Positions 1 to 6,678 of a stretch of DNA of 64,000 nucleotides are shown here, piece after piece. The stretch is from a bacterium. Lineage in GTDB: Bacteria > Patescibacteriota > Saccharimonadia > Saccharimonadales > UBA4665. Both the position numbers and the translations under genes were made by a program. How positions within the stretch are numbered: position 1 is the stretch's first letter; each line of letters opens with the position of its first letter. The notes under the pieces were generated by a model that saw nothing but the letters and a program-made list of their open reading frames with translations, was not told where the DNA came from and ran no database searches. Location of the stretch: assembly GCA_021803105.1 (NCBI GenBank), contig JAJZMC010000006.1:1-64000 (forward strand). Reading direction: 5' to 3'.

Positions 1-29
1 TTTTGAGATAACCTTATTATTTCTGGCAT
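1..29 (-). CDS. 5' end of a leftward CDS, cut by window edge
   Basis: Only the first nine codons are visible (MPEIIRLSQ), starting at ATG 29-27. The call rests on a perfect Shine-Dalgarno AGGAGG on the minus strand at about 35-40, seven nt before the ATG, one of the strongest in the window. The 14-bp direct repeat just upstream (71-109) resembles the repeated ends of DDE-transposase insertion sequences, so this may be a transposase gene, but nine residues do not allow a family call. Confidence 0.5.
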
Positions 30-70
30 TAAATCCTCCTATTTTTTAAATAGGATCATACCAAAAAACT

Positions 71-109
71 GGACATTTCTATTGAACGCAAATCCGGACA
101 TTTCTATTG
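71..109. repeat. 14-bp direct repeat, possible insertion-sequence end
   Basis: GGACATTTCTATTG occurs at 71-84 and again at 96-109, 25 bp apart. It lies just upstream of a leftward gene with a strong ribosome binding site. Short tandem repeats near a terminus are typical of IS21- and IS481-type elements. No matching inverted copy is visible because the element would extend off the left edge. Confidence 0.45.
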
Positions 110-134
110 GCGAGCAACAATATAACCCCTAACC

Positions 135-174
135 TTGACTTATAAACTTTTAACTGATAAACTTTATCAGTTAA
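135..174 (+). promoter_or_regulatory. Sigma-70 promoter with 25-bp palindromic operator
   Basis: TTGACT (135-140) is followed after 17 bp by TAAACT (158-163). A perfect palindrome with 12-bp arms and one central base spans 150-174 (arm TTAACTGATAAA). It covers the -10 box and start region, so a bound dimer would block transcription. The downstream unit is the 34-codon ORF at 187 ending in a terminator at 306-341. Confidence 0.6.
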
Positions 175-186
175 TTGAGGATATAT

Positions 187-291
187 GTGAGTACCAAAAA
201 AATAGGTATTTTAGACACTTTTCAGTTGTTTTATGAAGAGTTAAACTTTTCAAAACCAACCAACAGAATTCGTCGACTTCGAACTAATTAA
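187..291 (+). CDS. 34-residue basic-tailed peptide in its own transcription unit
   Basis: A GTG-started ORF with GAGG (177-180) six nt upstream. The peptide begins MSTKKIGILDTF and ends in an Arg-rich tail (NRIRRLRTN). It is preceded by a promoter with a palindromic operator and followed within 15 nt by an intrinsic terminator, so the locus looks like a complete regulated mini-gene. I do not recognise the family. It could be a small regulator, a toxic peptide or a leader peptide. The transcript might also act as an RNA. Translation is supported by the ribosome binding site and correct spacing only. Confidence 0.45.
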   Translation: MSTKKIGILDTFQLFYEELNFSKPTNRIRRLRTN

Positions 292-305
292 AGTTCAAAG
301 ACACC

Positions 306-341
306 ATCCCCTAGAACTTATCAGGTTTTAGGGGATTTTTT
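306..341 (+). terminator. Rho-independent terminator of the 34-codon unit
   Basis: ATCCCCTAGAAC pairs with GTTTTAGGGGAT across a 7-8 nt loop, with one G-T wobble in a 12-bp stem. The stem runs directly into a T tract (336-341). This is the clearest classical terminator in the left part of the window. Confidence 0.85.
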
Positions 342-403
342 ATACCCAAAATTATAAATGTTTTCCACTAGATTTTTTAATAGTTGTATGTCAATATATT
401 GAT

Positions 404-802
404 ATGGTTTGTTATTACTGTAAAAATAAAACAATAGTAACTAACAGTAGGTATCAAAAAAATAATAATTCTGTTTGGCGTAGAAGAAAATGTATTTCTT
501 GTCAAAATATTATTACCACTATTGAAACCATCGCTGTTTCTAACATATGGTTAGTGACCCATCAATCTAAATTAATGCCATTTTCTCGAGATAAACTATA
601 TTTAAGTATTTACAAATGCTTAAGTCATAGAACTGATTCAATTAATGATGCGTCGTATATCGTTAGCAATATTATAAATAAACTACTCACTACCCATAAA
701 GAAACAAAAATCAATAACGAAATTATTAAATCAACAGCTTACGTTATACTATCCAGATACGATAAGCTAGCTGCTCAGCAATATTGGGCTCATTATAAAT
801 AA
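404..802 (+). CDS. nrdR: NrdR-like transcriptional repressor
   Basis: A 132-residue protein with the NrdR layout. An N-terminal zinc ribbon has Cys3, Cys6, Cys30 and Cys33, followed by the RRRKC basic stretch, then an ATP-cone domain (MPFSRDKLYLSIYK onward) that senses dATP/ATP. NrdR represses ribonucleotide reductase genes. Family members are usually about 150 residues, so this one is short and divergent in the C-terminal half. No ribonucleotide reductase gene is in the window. There is no good Shine-Dalgarno sequence. Its stop codon lies inside a hairpin shared with the convergent glycosyltransferase gene. Confidence 0.85.
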   Translation: MVCYYCKNKTIVTNSRYQKNNNSVWRRRKCISCQNIITTIETIAVSNIWLVTHQSKLMPFSRDKLYLSIYKCLSHRTDSINDASYIVSNIINKLLTTHKETKINNEIIKSTAYVILSRYDKLAAQQYWAHYK

Positions 803-818
803 ACTACCTATTTATAAT
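792..818. terminator. Hairpin between convergent nrdR and glycosyltransferase genes
   Basis: ATTATAAATA (792-801) pairs perfectly with TATTTATAAT (809-818) across a 7-nt loop and overlaps the nrdR stop codon. There is no long T tract. It probably marks or protects the 3' ends of both convergent transcripts. The same design, with a 7-nt loop, recurs at 27834-27864. Confidence 0.45.
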
Positions 819-826
819 TTAAATAT

Positions 827-2437
827 TTAACTATTTGCCTTGCCATTTTTATCTAAAACAGCTTTTTCAGTCACATCAAATTTAGATAAATATCTTTTAA
901 ACATTAACCTAGTTTGAGAATTAAAGGCCGCTAAAGAGCCATAAACTATACTTGTCACAGGTAAAAATATCCACTGAACTAGCATTAAGACCGATCGATG
1001 TCTTTTATATCTTGCGGGTCTTGGCGGTAAAGTTATTAAACAAACGTAAAGTGATGCTGCTAAACCAATAATTCCATATCTTTGAACCTGGCTGACGACT
1101 ATAGGTAATTCATTAGCTGCTAAGCTTTGTGGATGAAGTAATGAAGGTATAAAGGCCGCAAAATAAATTAATAAAGTACCAGTGGCCCATGTAACATGAC
1201 CTTCAAGTGTTCTTAAAAATTTAGTTAATACATCAAACTTAGGTATAGAATTTTTATGGAAAAATCCTTTATCGGCAATATAAGCAACATCAGAAACTCC
1301 GTAACTCCACCGTCGTAATTGAATAAATTGAGCCTTAAGTGTTTTAATATATCCATCTGCTAGTACTGCATCCTGATAAATTGGAATACTCATAGGATAA
1401 ACCCTATAATCACCATCATAACAAAAATAACTTCGCCAGAAGTGATGTCCATCTTCGACAATCGTTCTAACGCTCCAAAAATCCATCTCAATCAACGATT
1501 GCATACACTGAGCATGTGCTGAAAAATTCCTTTCTAGATGAGGTCTTTGAGTTAATACAATATAAAAAAGATTATTTCCAGTAGCTATAACCCTCATTAA
1601 AGTAGGAGCATCCCAAATATTGTTGGTAAACATAGGAAGAGGCTGAAAAGAGGCTCGACGTGGATTAGGAACCACGCAATACATATAAGTTAAAGCCGCA
1701 AAATAATTTTTATCTGGTCGATTATCAGCATCTAAGGTAGTAACAACGACTTTATTAGGATCAATCTTCTTTTTTTCTAAATATTCTTTTAGTCTTCTAC
1801 CAGCAAAAGTAATATTAGCACCTTTACCGATTACTTCCCCTGGAATATTAGCCGGATGTTTAACAATTAAAAAATCTCGAAAAGATTTTTTATACTCCTT
1901 TGCTAAATTTTTAACTCTCTGTTCACTATCTAAACCAGCTCGTTCTTCATAAGCGATAATGATTATCAATTTAGAACTATCATAAGTATTACTTATGATA
2001 GACTGTATAGTTGGCTCTAATATTTCTCTAGACTCATTAACCGTAGCAATGATAGCCACATGTATTAAATCTTTAGGATTAACTATTTCATCTAAGGTAT
2101 CTAAATAATTAACATTAGAAAGATGCCATTTTGGTCTTTCTATTTTTTTTTCAGTAATACGTTGTTTTTCGATATCATCTAATAATCCCAACCAATCAAG
2201 TTTTAATTGTTGTTTCATTGCAATATAACCACCGATTGCTCGTATATCATAACCAATAGATCTAGCAAAAAAAATTAATAAATAGACTAAAATAAAAATT
2301 ATTGCTGCTGTAACATTAACATAACTCAAAATCAGCGGTAATAAAATAAGACTCCAGCTTATAGCCCCAGGTAAAATTTCAAAAAAACGGTAATGACCAC
2401 GACGGTCTTTTTCATAAGGAATTTCAATTTGTTTCAT
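827..2437 (-). CDS. Processive family-2 glycosyltransferase, membrane-bound
   Basis: This 536-residue protein has cellulose-synthase/hyaluronan-synthase-like motifs. Two membrane helices lie near residues 20-65. The GT-A start motif (VNESREILEPTIQS) is near 133, the TLDADN metal-binding motif near 236, the VED catalytic motif near 328 and QLRRW of the Q(x)xRW type near 375. Several C-terminal helices follow. Such enzymes build and often export a beta-linked polysaccharide across the cytoplasmic membrane from a nucleotide sugar. The substrate cannot be told from sequence. GGAAG lies 6 nt before the ATG. The next gene upstream (2450) encodes a small membrane protein 12 bp away, so the two are probably co-transcribed. 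Confidence 0.8.
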   Translation of the reverse strand: MKQIEIPYEKDRRGHYRFFEILPGAISWSLILLPLILSYVNVTAAIIFILVYLLIFFARSIGYDIRAIGGYIAMKQQLKLDWLGLLDDIEKQRITEKKIERPKWHLSNVNYLDTLDEIVNPKDLIHVAIIATVNESREILEPTIQSIISNTYDSSKLIIIIAYEERAGLDSEQRVKNLAKEYKKSFRDFLIVKHPANIPGEVIGKGANITFAGRRLKEYLEKKKIDPNKVVVTTLDADNRPDKNYFAALTYMYCVVPNPRRASFQPLPMFTNNIWDAPTLMRVIATGNNLFYIVLTQRPHLERNFSAHAQCMQSLIEMDFWSVRTIVEDGHHFWRSYFCYDGDYRVYPMSIPIYQDAVLADGYIKTLKAQFIQLRRWSYGVSDVAYIADKGFFHKNSIPKFDVLTKFLRTLEGHVTWATGTLLIYFAAFIPSLLHPQSLAANELPIVVSQVQRYGIIGLAASLYVCLITLPPRPARYKRHRSVLMLVQWIFLPVTSIVYGSLAAFNSQTRLMFKRYLSKFDVTEKAVLDKNGKANS

Positions 2438-2449
2438 AAACTTCCTTCT

Positions 2450-2806
2450 CTAATGTAAACCTAACAAAGCATTAGAAACTAATAAAGCCTCAATTAGTAA
2501 TAATATACCTAAAAGAAGAATTACTATTGCAAAATGGCGATTTATTAAATAAACTCTAAAACTCAATACACTATTACTGATTACAATAAAAAAAATAAAA
2601 AAAATAAAAGCAATTAAATTAATAGCACTACCTGTTTGAAAAGCATTAAGACCTAATATAGGTCTATATTGAATAAAATAACTAGCATGATTTTGTGATA
2701 TTAATCGAACAATCAATAAACCTATTCCAATAATTCCTAAAAAAATATTAACACTATTTAGTAATAGGATTAAGTGATCATGATAATATTTACGTTTAAT
2801 AGCCAT
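2450..2806 (-). CDS. Small three-helix membrane protein, unknown
   Basis: 118 residues with a basic N-terminus (MAIKRKYYHDH) and about three predicted membrane helices (near 12-35, 58-80, 88-112). No recognised domain. It starts the leftward unit that continues into the glycosyltransferase, so a role in the same surface polysaccharide process is plausible but inferred only from position. Confidence 0.6.
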   Translation of the reverse strand: MAIKRKYYHDHLILLLNSVNIFLGIIGIGLLIVRLISQNHASYFIQYRPILGLNAFQTGSAINLIAFIFFIFFIVISNSVLSFRVYLINRHFAIVILLLGILLLIEALLVSNALLGLH

Positions 2807-2869
2807 TCTGTATAAAAAACTTTTCTATTATTTAATAATAACCGATAAATATATTAATATCTATTAAAG

Positions 2870-2943
2870 TGGTGCGGATAGAGAGAATCGAACTCTCAGC
2901 TCAGTCTTGGGAAGACTATATATTACCATTATACGATACCCGC
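2870..2943 (-). tRNA. tRNA-Gly(CCC)
   Basis: The cloverleaf reads on the minus strand. Acceptor GCGGGTA pairs with TATCCGC. The anticodon loop is TTCCCAA and the T arm is GAGAG-TTCGATT-CTCTC. The discriminator is A, followed by an encoded CCA at 2872-2870. A CCC anticodon reads only GGG, a rare codon in AT-rich DNA. Confidence 0.95.
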
Positions 2944-2953
2944 AAAAACTACA

Positions 2954-3030
2954 TGGAGCCATCTTGGGGAATCGAACCCCAGCCCTCCGCTTTACGAAAG
3001 CGGCGCTCTAGCCAACTGAGCTAAGATGGC
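2954..3030 (-). tRNA. tRNA-Thr(CGT)
   Basis: The acceptor GCCATCT pairs with AGATGGC. The anticodon stem is CCGCT/AGCGG with loop TTCGTAA, giving CGT. The T arm is CTGGGG-TTCGATT-CCCC. CCA is encoded. It lies 10 bp upstream of tRNA-Gly in the same orientation, so the two are likely processed from one transcript. Confidence 0.95.
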
Positions 3031-3242
3031 AGTTAAACTTAAAAAAGCCTAATTATATAATAACAAATCACATCTAACCAAAATTAACGGTTTTTTACAC
3101 TTAGCTACATCACTGACGCATTACATCATAAAATGCCTCAAAGTATTGTGGCTAGAATTACCAAATTTCTTAACAATTTTTAACAAGACGCTAAAAGTTA
3201 TACATAAATAATATTCACACCTAAATTGTACTATCTAGTCAC

Positions 3243-3270
3243 CGTGGTTTTACGAGTTTGAAACTATTTC
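3243..3270. repeat. Decayed third copy of the toxin-flanking repeat
   Basis: 28 nt aligned without gaps to the last part of the 35-bp repeat at 4081 and 4812 match at 19 positions, including the run GTTTGA-CTATTTC. Like the exact copies, it sits at the 3' end of a VapC-type toxin gene, overlapping the stop codon at 3269-3271. Confidence 0.45.
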
Positions 3271-3676
3271 ACTCTAAATTTACCAAAACTATTTGAGGTA
3301 AATGTTTAAAATCGCCATCTAAGGTCAGTAATCTGCCCCCTAGTTGTCTAGTAATAGCTGCTATCCAAATATCGTTGTTTGATAAGGCAATCCTATTTTG
3401 TTTAGCCCAGACGGCAAGCTCAGCGTAGATGAGAAACGTATCCTGATTTGGATATACCAACTCAAATAAGAGCTGTTGAATAACACTATTATACTTATCA
3501 AAATTATCAGCTTGTCGAGACCCATTCATAAATCCAAAACGAATCTCTGCATCGGTGGCAAGTGGGAATACATAACAATCAAAATCTTTGTTAGCCACCA
3601 CCTTAAGTATAGTTTTATCCTCATCTAGAAAACGCGATAAGGCAGTGGTATCAAAAACTAAAATCATTCTCGTCAT
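3269..3676 (-). CDS. vapC: PIN-domain toxin, VapC type
   Basis: PIN-fold ribonuclease with the acidic residues of the family: an early Asp (FDTTALS), a Glu in AEIRFG, and a C-terminal NDIWIAA plus LDGDF pair. Such toxins usually cleave tRNA or rRNA until bound by the antitoxin. I start it at the ATG beginning MTRMILVFDTT. An in-frame ATG at 3667 is equally possible, and a longer frame reaches 3715. The start overlaps the end of the upstream antitoxin by 17-26 nt, which is typical of coupled translation. It is the first of three PIN modules in a row. Confidence 0.8.
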   Translation of the reverse strand: MTRMILVFDTTALSRFLDEDKTILKVVANKDFDCYVFPLATDAEIRFGFMNGSRQADNFDKYNSVIQQLLFELVYPNQDTFLIYAELAVWAKQNRIALSNNDIWIAAITRQLGGRLLTLDGDFKHLPQIVLVNLE

Positions 3677-4037
3677 GCTTTTGCTTTGTCTTAGACGCAA
3701 TATCCATTTCCGCAATAGCTATTTCACTAGTAGCGATATCATGACTACTAATACGGTACCGACGGAGTGTTTCCTGTATTAGATGTAAACAGTCTTCTGT
3801 GGTATTAGTGCCAGCAATCTGTTTTAAAGCTTTCACTATAAGATTATTCAAACTCACGCCTTTGCGAGATGCTATTTTAGTAAGCTGCTGTTTTGTGTGT
3901 AAATCGACACCTCGGATAGTAAGTTGCAGATTTAAATCGTTCTTGCCTACATTATATAGCAGGCTTTGCCTGCATGTTAATACATACATACATACATAAT
4001 AATAATAATTATGCATAATACGACTTGTTTTTATCAT
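3651..4037 (-). CDS. Antitoxin with ribbon-helix-helix-like DNA-binding segment
   Basis: The recognisable part is DLNLQLTIRGVDLHTKQQLTK followed by a helix (SLNNLIVKALKQIAG), an Arc/FitA-like beta-helix-helix. An acidic C-terminal tail would bind the downstream VapC. The N-terminus is doubtful. The frame opens at 4037, but ATGs at 4016 and 3989 also occur, and the leader codons consist of simple repeats and a hairpin (GCAGGC-AAA-GCCTGC). The true protein may be about 100 residues. A four-unit tetranucleotide repeat lies between the possible starts and the conserved domain. Confidence 0.65.
   Translation of the reverse strand: MIKTSRIMHNYYYYVCMYVLTCRQSLLYNVGKNDLNLQLTIRGVDLHTKQQLTKIASRKGVSLNNLIVKALKQIAGTNTTEDCLHLIQETLRRYRISSHDIATSEIAIAEMDIASKTKQKHDENDFSF
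3981..4008. repeat. Tandem simple repeats (TACA)4 and (TAA)4
   Basis: Four TACA units (3981-3996) abut four TAA units (3997-4008) within the 5' end of the antitoxin reading frame. Loss or gain of one TACA unit would shift the frame between upstream ATGs and the DNA-binding domain. Confidence 0.8.
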
Positions 4038-4080
4038 TTTCTATTACAAACATCTCTGAATAAGAAATATTTAAATATAT

Positions 4081-4115
4081 TAGCAGGCCGTAGCTGACCA
4101 GGTTTGAGGCTATTT
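4081..4115. repeat. 35-bp direct repeat, copy 1
   Basis: The 35 nt beginning TAGCAGGCCGTAGCTGACC and ending GGCTATTT are identical at 4812-4846. Copy 1 ends two nt from the stop codon of the second VapC gene. The flanking AT-rich bases (TATAT) are also similar. It is not clearly palindromic and has no integron R boxes. Confidence 0.9.
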
Positions 4116-4117
4116 CG

Positions 4118-4489
4118 TTAACGAATCAAATCAATCACTATATCTTGAGCATACTTCTTAGATAACGACCTATCCAGCGTTACTAATCTACTGCAGCCCT
4201 CTCTGATTGCACAAGCAATTTGCAAAGCATCTTCAAAATCATAGCCTTTAAAGTTCATAAAAGCCCACTGAGCATCAGCATCAGTGACTGGTAGCCAACT
4301 AAAACTCTCCAGAAAACTCTTAACAGGCTCCCAAGGAAGTTTATCTCTTTCGACAAAATACATAACTAAATCAAGAGTTAAAGTCGAAATAGCTTTATTT
4401 TTGTCATTACTTAAGAATTGTTCACAAGATTTTGCACGAATTCGTTTTTGGATAACCTCTAATAGAACATTAGCATCTACAAAAATCAT
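4118..4489 (-). CDS. vapC: PIN-domain toxin, VapC type (second module)
   Basis: A complete 123-residue PIN protein. It opens MIFVDANVLLEV with the first catalytic Asp at 5. There is a Glu in the middle helix (YFVERD), then DFEDALQIA and TLDRSL near the C-terminus carrying the remaining acidic residues. It is predicted to be an RNA-cleaving toxin. Its ATG overlaps the stop of the upstream antitoxin in an ATGA arrangement (4486-4489), the usual coupling of toxin to antitoxin. The gene appears intact. Confidence 0.88.
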   Translation of the reverse strand: MIFVDANVLLEVIQKRIRAKSCEQFLSNDKNKAISTLTLDLVMYFVERDKLPWEPVKSFLESFSWLPVTDADAQWAFMNFKGYDFEDALQIACAIREGCSRLVTLDRSLSKKYAQDIVIDLIR

Positions 4490-4767
4490 TCACTGTACTT
4501 TCTTGAACGTAACTCGGAGATTTGTTCTTTAATACTACGAGGGTCTTGTTGAACTGAATCAGGCACCACTATGTCTTGTAGGCTCCGTAAACCCTGTCGG
4601 ATAGCTTCGGGTGAGCCACGTCGTAATGCCTGATTAGGGGCATCAACTGGCTGCAAAACTCCTATAACCTTATGCCGATAGCTAAGCTGTATAGAGTTTC
4701 CTAGTCCCAAATCATGAATAACTTGAGACATATTATCTCTTAATTGTTTTGTGGTAATCGTACTCAT
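4486..4767 (-). CDS. Phd/YefM-family antitoxin
   Basis: 93 residues opening MSTITTKQLRDNMSQVI, the Phd/YefM N-terminal dimerisation and DNA-binding fold, then IQLSYRHKVIGVLQPVD. The C-terminal half is charged and probably disordered until it wraps the VapC encoded next. The pair would repress its own promoter. The overlap with vapC is 4 nt. Phd-type antitoxins paired with PIN toxins are common. Confidence 0.85.
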   Translation of the reverse strand: MSTITTKQLRDNMSQVIHDLGLGNSIQLSYRHKVIGVLQPVDAPNQALRRGSPEAIRQGLRSLQDIVVPDSVQQDPRSIKEQISELRSRKYSE

Positions 4768-4811
4768 ACTATAAGTTTAACTTAAAGTAAAATATATTGT
4801 CAAGTTGAATA

Positions 4812-4846
4812 TAGCAGGCCGTAGCTGACCAGGTTTGAGGCTATTT
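4812..4846. repeat. 35-bp direct repeat, copy 2
   Basis: Identical to 4081-4115. It overlaps the last codon and stop (4841-4843) of the third, broken VapC gene, so the distal part of that gene sits in the repeat. Its position just 3' of a PIN toxin matches copy 1 and the decayed copy at 3243. Confidence 0.9.
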
Positions 4847-5220
4847 ATCAGCAAAGTACGTCTTTTCTAGAAGGTTATCGAAAGTTACTAGGCCTAATTT
4901 TTCACGACGAGTTCTAGCTAATAAGTAACAATTCGCAAAATCTAGGTTTATTTCAATTAATAAATTAATAATTGTCATAACAAGCTCTTCATTTTCATAC
5001 TTAAAAGCCTCCGTACGACCTACTAAAAGAAGTGCTTCACTGGTTTGTTTTCGATCACGACCAGTGCTACGTAGTACATAAGTAATCTCAACTACAACAA
5101 TGTCCGTTACTAAAAGTGTTGATGATTTTGCCTGCTCTAGTAATTTCTCGGCTTTTGGGCTTAATTCTTTATGATCGCCCAGCAACTACATTAATATGAA
5201 TCAGTATCAACTAACTGCAT
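4841..5220 (-). pseudogene. Frameshifted PIN-domain toxin (third module)
   Basis: The body (LLGDHKELSPKAEKLLEQ ... LGLVTFDNLLEKTYFADK) is a VapC lacking its first strand. That strand is found just upstream in another frame. ATG 5220 reads MQLVDTDSY and then hits TAA, and the body resumes at about 5185 in a different frame. Restoring the frame would give the typical MQLVDT...LLGDHKEL opening. The first catalytic Asp is therefore separated from the rest. Together with the nonsense mutation in its antitoxin, the module is dead or decaying. Confidence 0.8.
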
Positions 5221-5458
5221 ACTTATCTGCCAATTGAGCACCTATAGCCTGCTCCTTTTCGGAAGCTTTACCTTTGAATGTGGGCTTAGTTAATAATGCC
5301 CGTACTTCATTCAAATCTTTAGGTGCAGTTATGACTATCTTATTACTATCGTTAATCCTAAATGTAGTTTTACTAAGTTTATCTAGACCTAATTTTTCAC
5401 GGAATTCTTTAGGTATAGTAATCTATCCTTTACTAGTAATACTGTATGTGTTATTCAT
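5207..5458 (-). pseudogene. AbrB/MazE-type antitoxin with premature TAG
   Basis: From ATG 5458 the frame reads MNNTYSITSKG, stop, ITIPKEFREKLGL and then continues open to TGA 5207 (83 codons). This is the SpoVT/AbrB beta-hairpin antitoxin family, in which the stop position is normally Gln (SKGQITIP). One C-to-T change (CAG to TAG, 5425-5423) explains it. The 3' end overlaps the ATG of the broken toxin by 14 nt, as in a working module. No restart codon precedes the DNA-binding hairpin, so the antitoxin is probably not made. Confidence 0.85.
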
Positions 5459-5504
5459 ATTACTTATTGTATATGAGTAATACCTAAGTGTTAATAGTAT
5501 TACT

Positions 5505-5582
5505 TGGCGGGCCCGACCGGATTCGAACCGGCGATCTTCTCCGTGACAGGGAGACGTGATAGGCCAACTTCACTACGAGCCC
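5505..5582 (-). tRNA. tRNA-Asp(GTC)
   Basis: The acceptor GGGCTCG pairs with CGGGCCC (one wobble). The anticodon stem is TCTCC/GGAGA with loop CTGTCAC, giving GTC. The T arm is CCGG-TTCGAAT-CCGG. Discriminator G, and CCA is encoded. Confidence 0.95.
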
Positions 5583-5607
5583 ATAGCCATAGATTATACA
5601 ATATTTT

Positions 5608-6678
5608 TTAATATTTAATAAAATAATGTGGTGGTTGTTGTTTTGCAATACTATTCGTATAATCATGAACATTATTTAAAATAAACTTAATATGAGATGC
5701 TGTCACACTAGGACCTGATATTGAATCAATTTTTATAATCTCTAAAGTATACCCCGTATTAATAATTGGAGAAATTTGATTTACCTTCAAAGAAAAAAGT
5801 TCTGCCATTACTTGAGGAGCTAAACTACGATCTGTAGCAATAATAGGATTAGGATATTGACCTCCATTATTCTTAGTACTAATATCAGCAGAGTATTTGG
5901 CGGCTAAAGTAGCAAAATTTGCGCCATGCATTAATTGATTATAAACAGACTTAGCTTCATTAACTGTTTGATAATCTAAAGCATAAACAACTTTTTGCTG
6001 TAGTAATTCATTTTTTAATTCACGTTTAAAATCATTTATATTCCAACCCCAAAAATCATGCAAAATATTATTTAAGACACTAGGATTACTACCAAGTCTA
6101 TTTTGTTCTTGAAAATATATTATTTCATTATTAATTTCTTGGTTAGAAACACTAATATGATACTTCTTTGCTAAATATTTAACATAATAATTTAATACAA
6201 CCTGGTTCATAGCTTGAGTTTTTAAATTATTTAATTGTTTAGAATTATTTTTTAAAGAAAAATTAACTTGTTGTTGGGTTTCATAATAATGCATTTCTCT
6301 TCTAAGCTCAAACAGATAACTACTGTATGAAATCCAAGAATTACCTATTTTTGCAACTGGAAATGGGATGACATTAGTAACATCAGCTATAAAACTTGAT
6401 GTTGATTGTAAATCATAAAGCTCAATACTAGAAAACACAAAAAAACCGACAATTAAAATAACGAATAAAATAACTGAAATCCTAACAATATAATGTTGAC
6501 TGTGTTTAAGAGGATAAATATATTTTCTAGCACCCTTTAAAATATCCTCACGATGTTCAGTAAGTGTATCATTGGTAATTTTTGGTACATTCAAAAATGC
6601 ATCTTTCATCCGATCTTCTATTTTCTTTGTACGTCTAAAAATTAAATTAAATTTTAATCTTTTAATCTTCAATTTCAT
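5608..6678 (-). CDS. Membrane-anchored PpiC/SurA-type peptidyl-prolyl isomerase
   Basis: 356 residues. A basic cytoplasmic segment is followed by one membrane helix near 65-85. A SurA/PrsA-like chaperone region comes next (SYLFELRREMHYYETQQQV ...). The parvulin rotamase domain (ATLAAKYSADISTKNNGGQY ... QISPIINTGYTLEIIKI) lies near 240-320. It would help exported proteins fold outside the membrane. Pilins and the large secreted protein in this window are plausible clients, but that is inference. The start overlaps the end of the upstream PH-domain gene by 17 nt. Confidence 0.85.
   Translation of the reverse strand: MKLKIKRLKFNLIFRRTKKIEDRMKDAFLNVPKITNDTLTEHREDILKGARKYIYPLKHSQHYIVRISVILFVILIVGFFVFSSIELYDLQSTSSFIADVTNVIPFPVAKIGNSWISYSSYLFELRREMHYYETQQQVNFSLKNNSKQLNNLKTQAMNQVVLNYYVKYLAKKYHISVSNQEINNEIIYFQEQNRLGSNPSVLNNILHDFWGWNINDFKRELKNELLQQKVVYALDYQTVNEAKSVYNQLMHGANFATLAAKYSADISTKNNGGQYPNPIIATDRSLAPQVMAELFSLKVNQISPIINTGYTLEIIKIDSISGPSVTASHIKFILNNVHDYTNSIAKQQPPHYFIKY

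Noticed and set aside
3031-3242. Additional gene in the gap between tRNA-Thr and the first toxin module
   Set aside because: No open frame with a start signal and no RNA structure stands out; treated as spacer.
4081-4846. 35-bp repeats as integron attC sites
   Set aside because: No R' or R'' core (GTTRRRY/RYYYAAC) pair, no long imperfect palindrome and no integron integrase; the XerC/D-type gene at 9914 is a housekeeping type.
5207-5458. Recoded TAG (readthrough) in the antitoxin
   Set aside because: The toxin of the same module is also broken and no suppressor tRNA is seen, so ordinary decay is simpler.
5274-5480. 68-codon plus-strand ORF
   Set aside because: Antisense of the AbrB-type antitoxin pseudogene, which explains the sequence fully.
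5484-5672. 62-codon ORF on the minus strand
   Set aside because: It lies across tRNA-Asp and the end of the PpiC gene; the Arg-rich translation is simply the tRNA read as protein.
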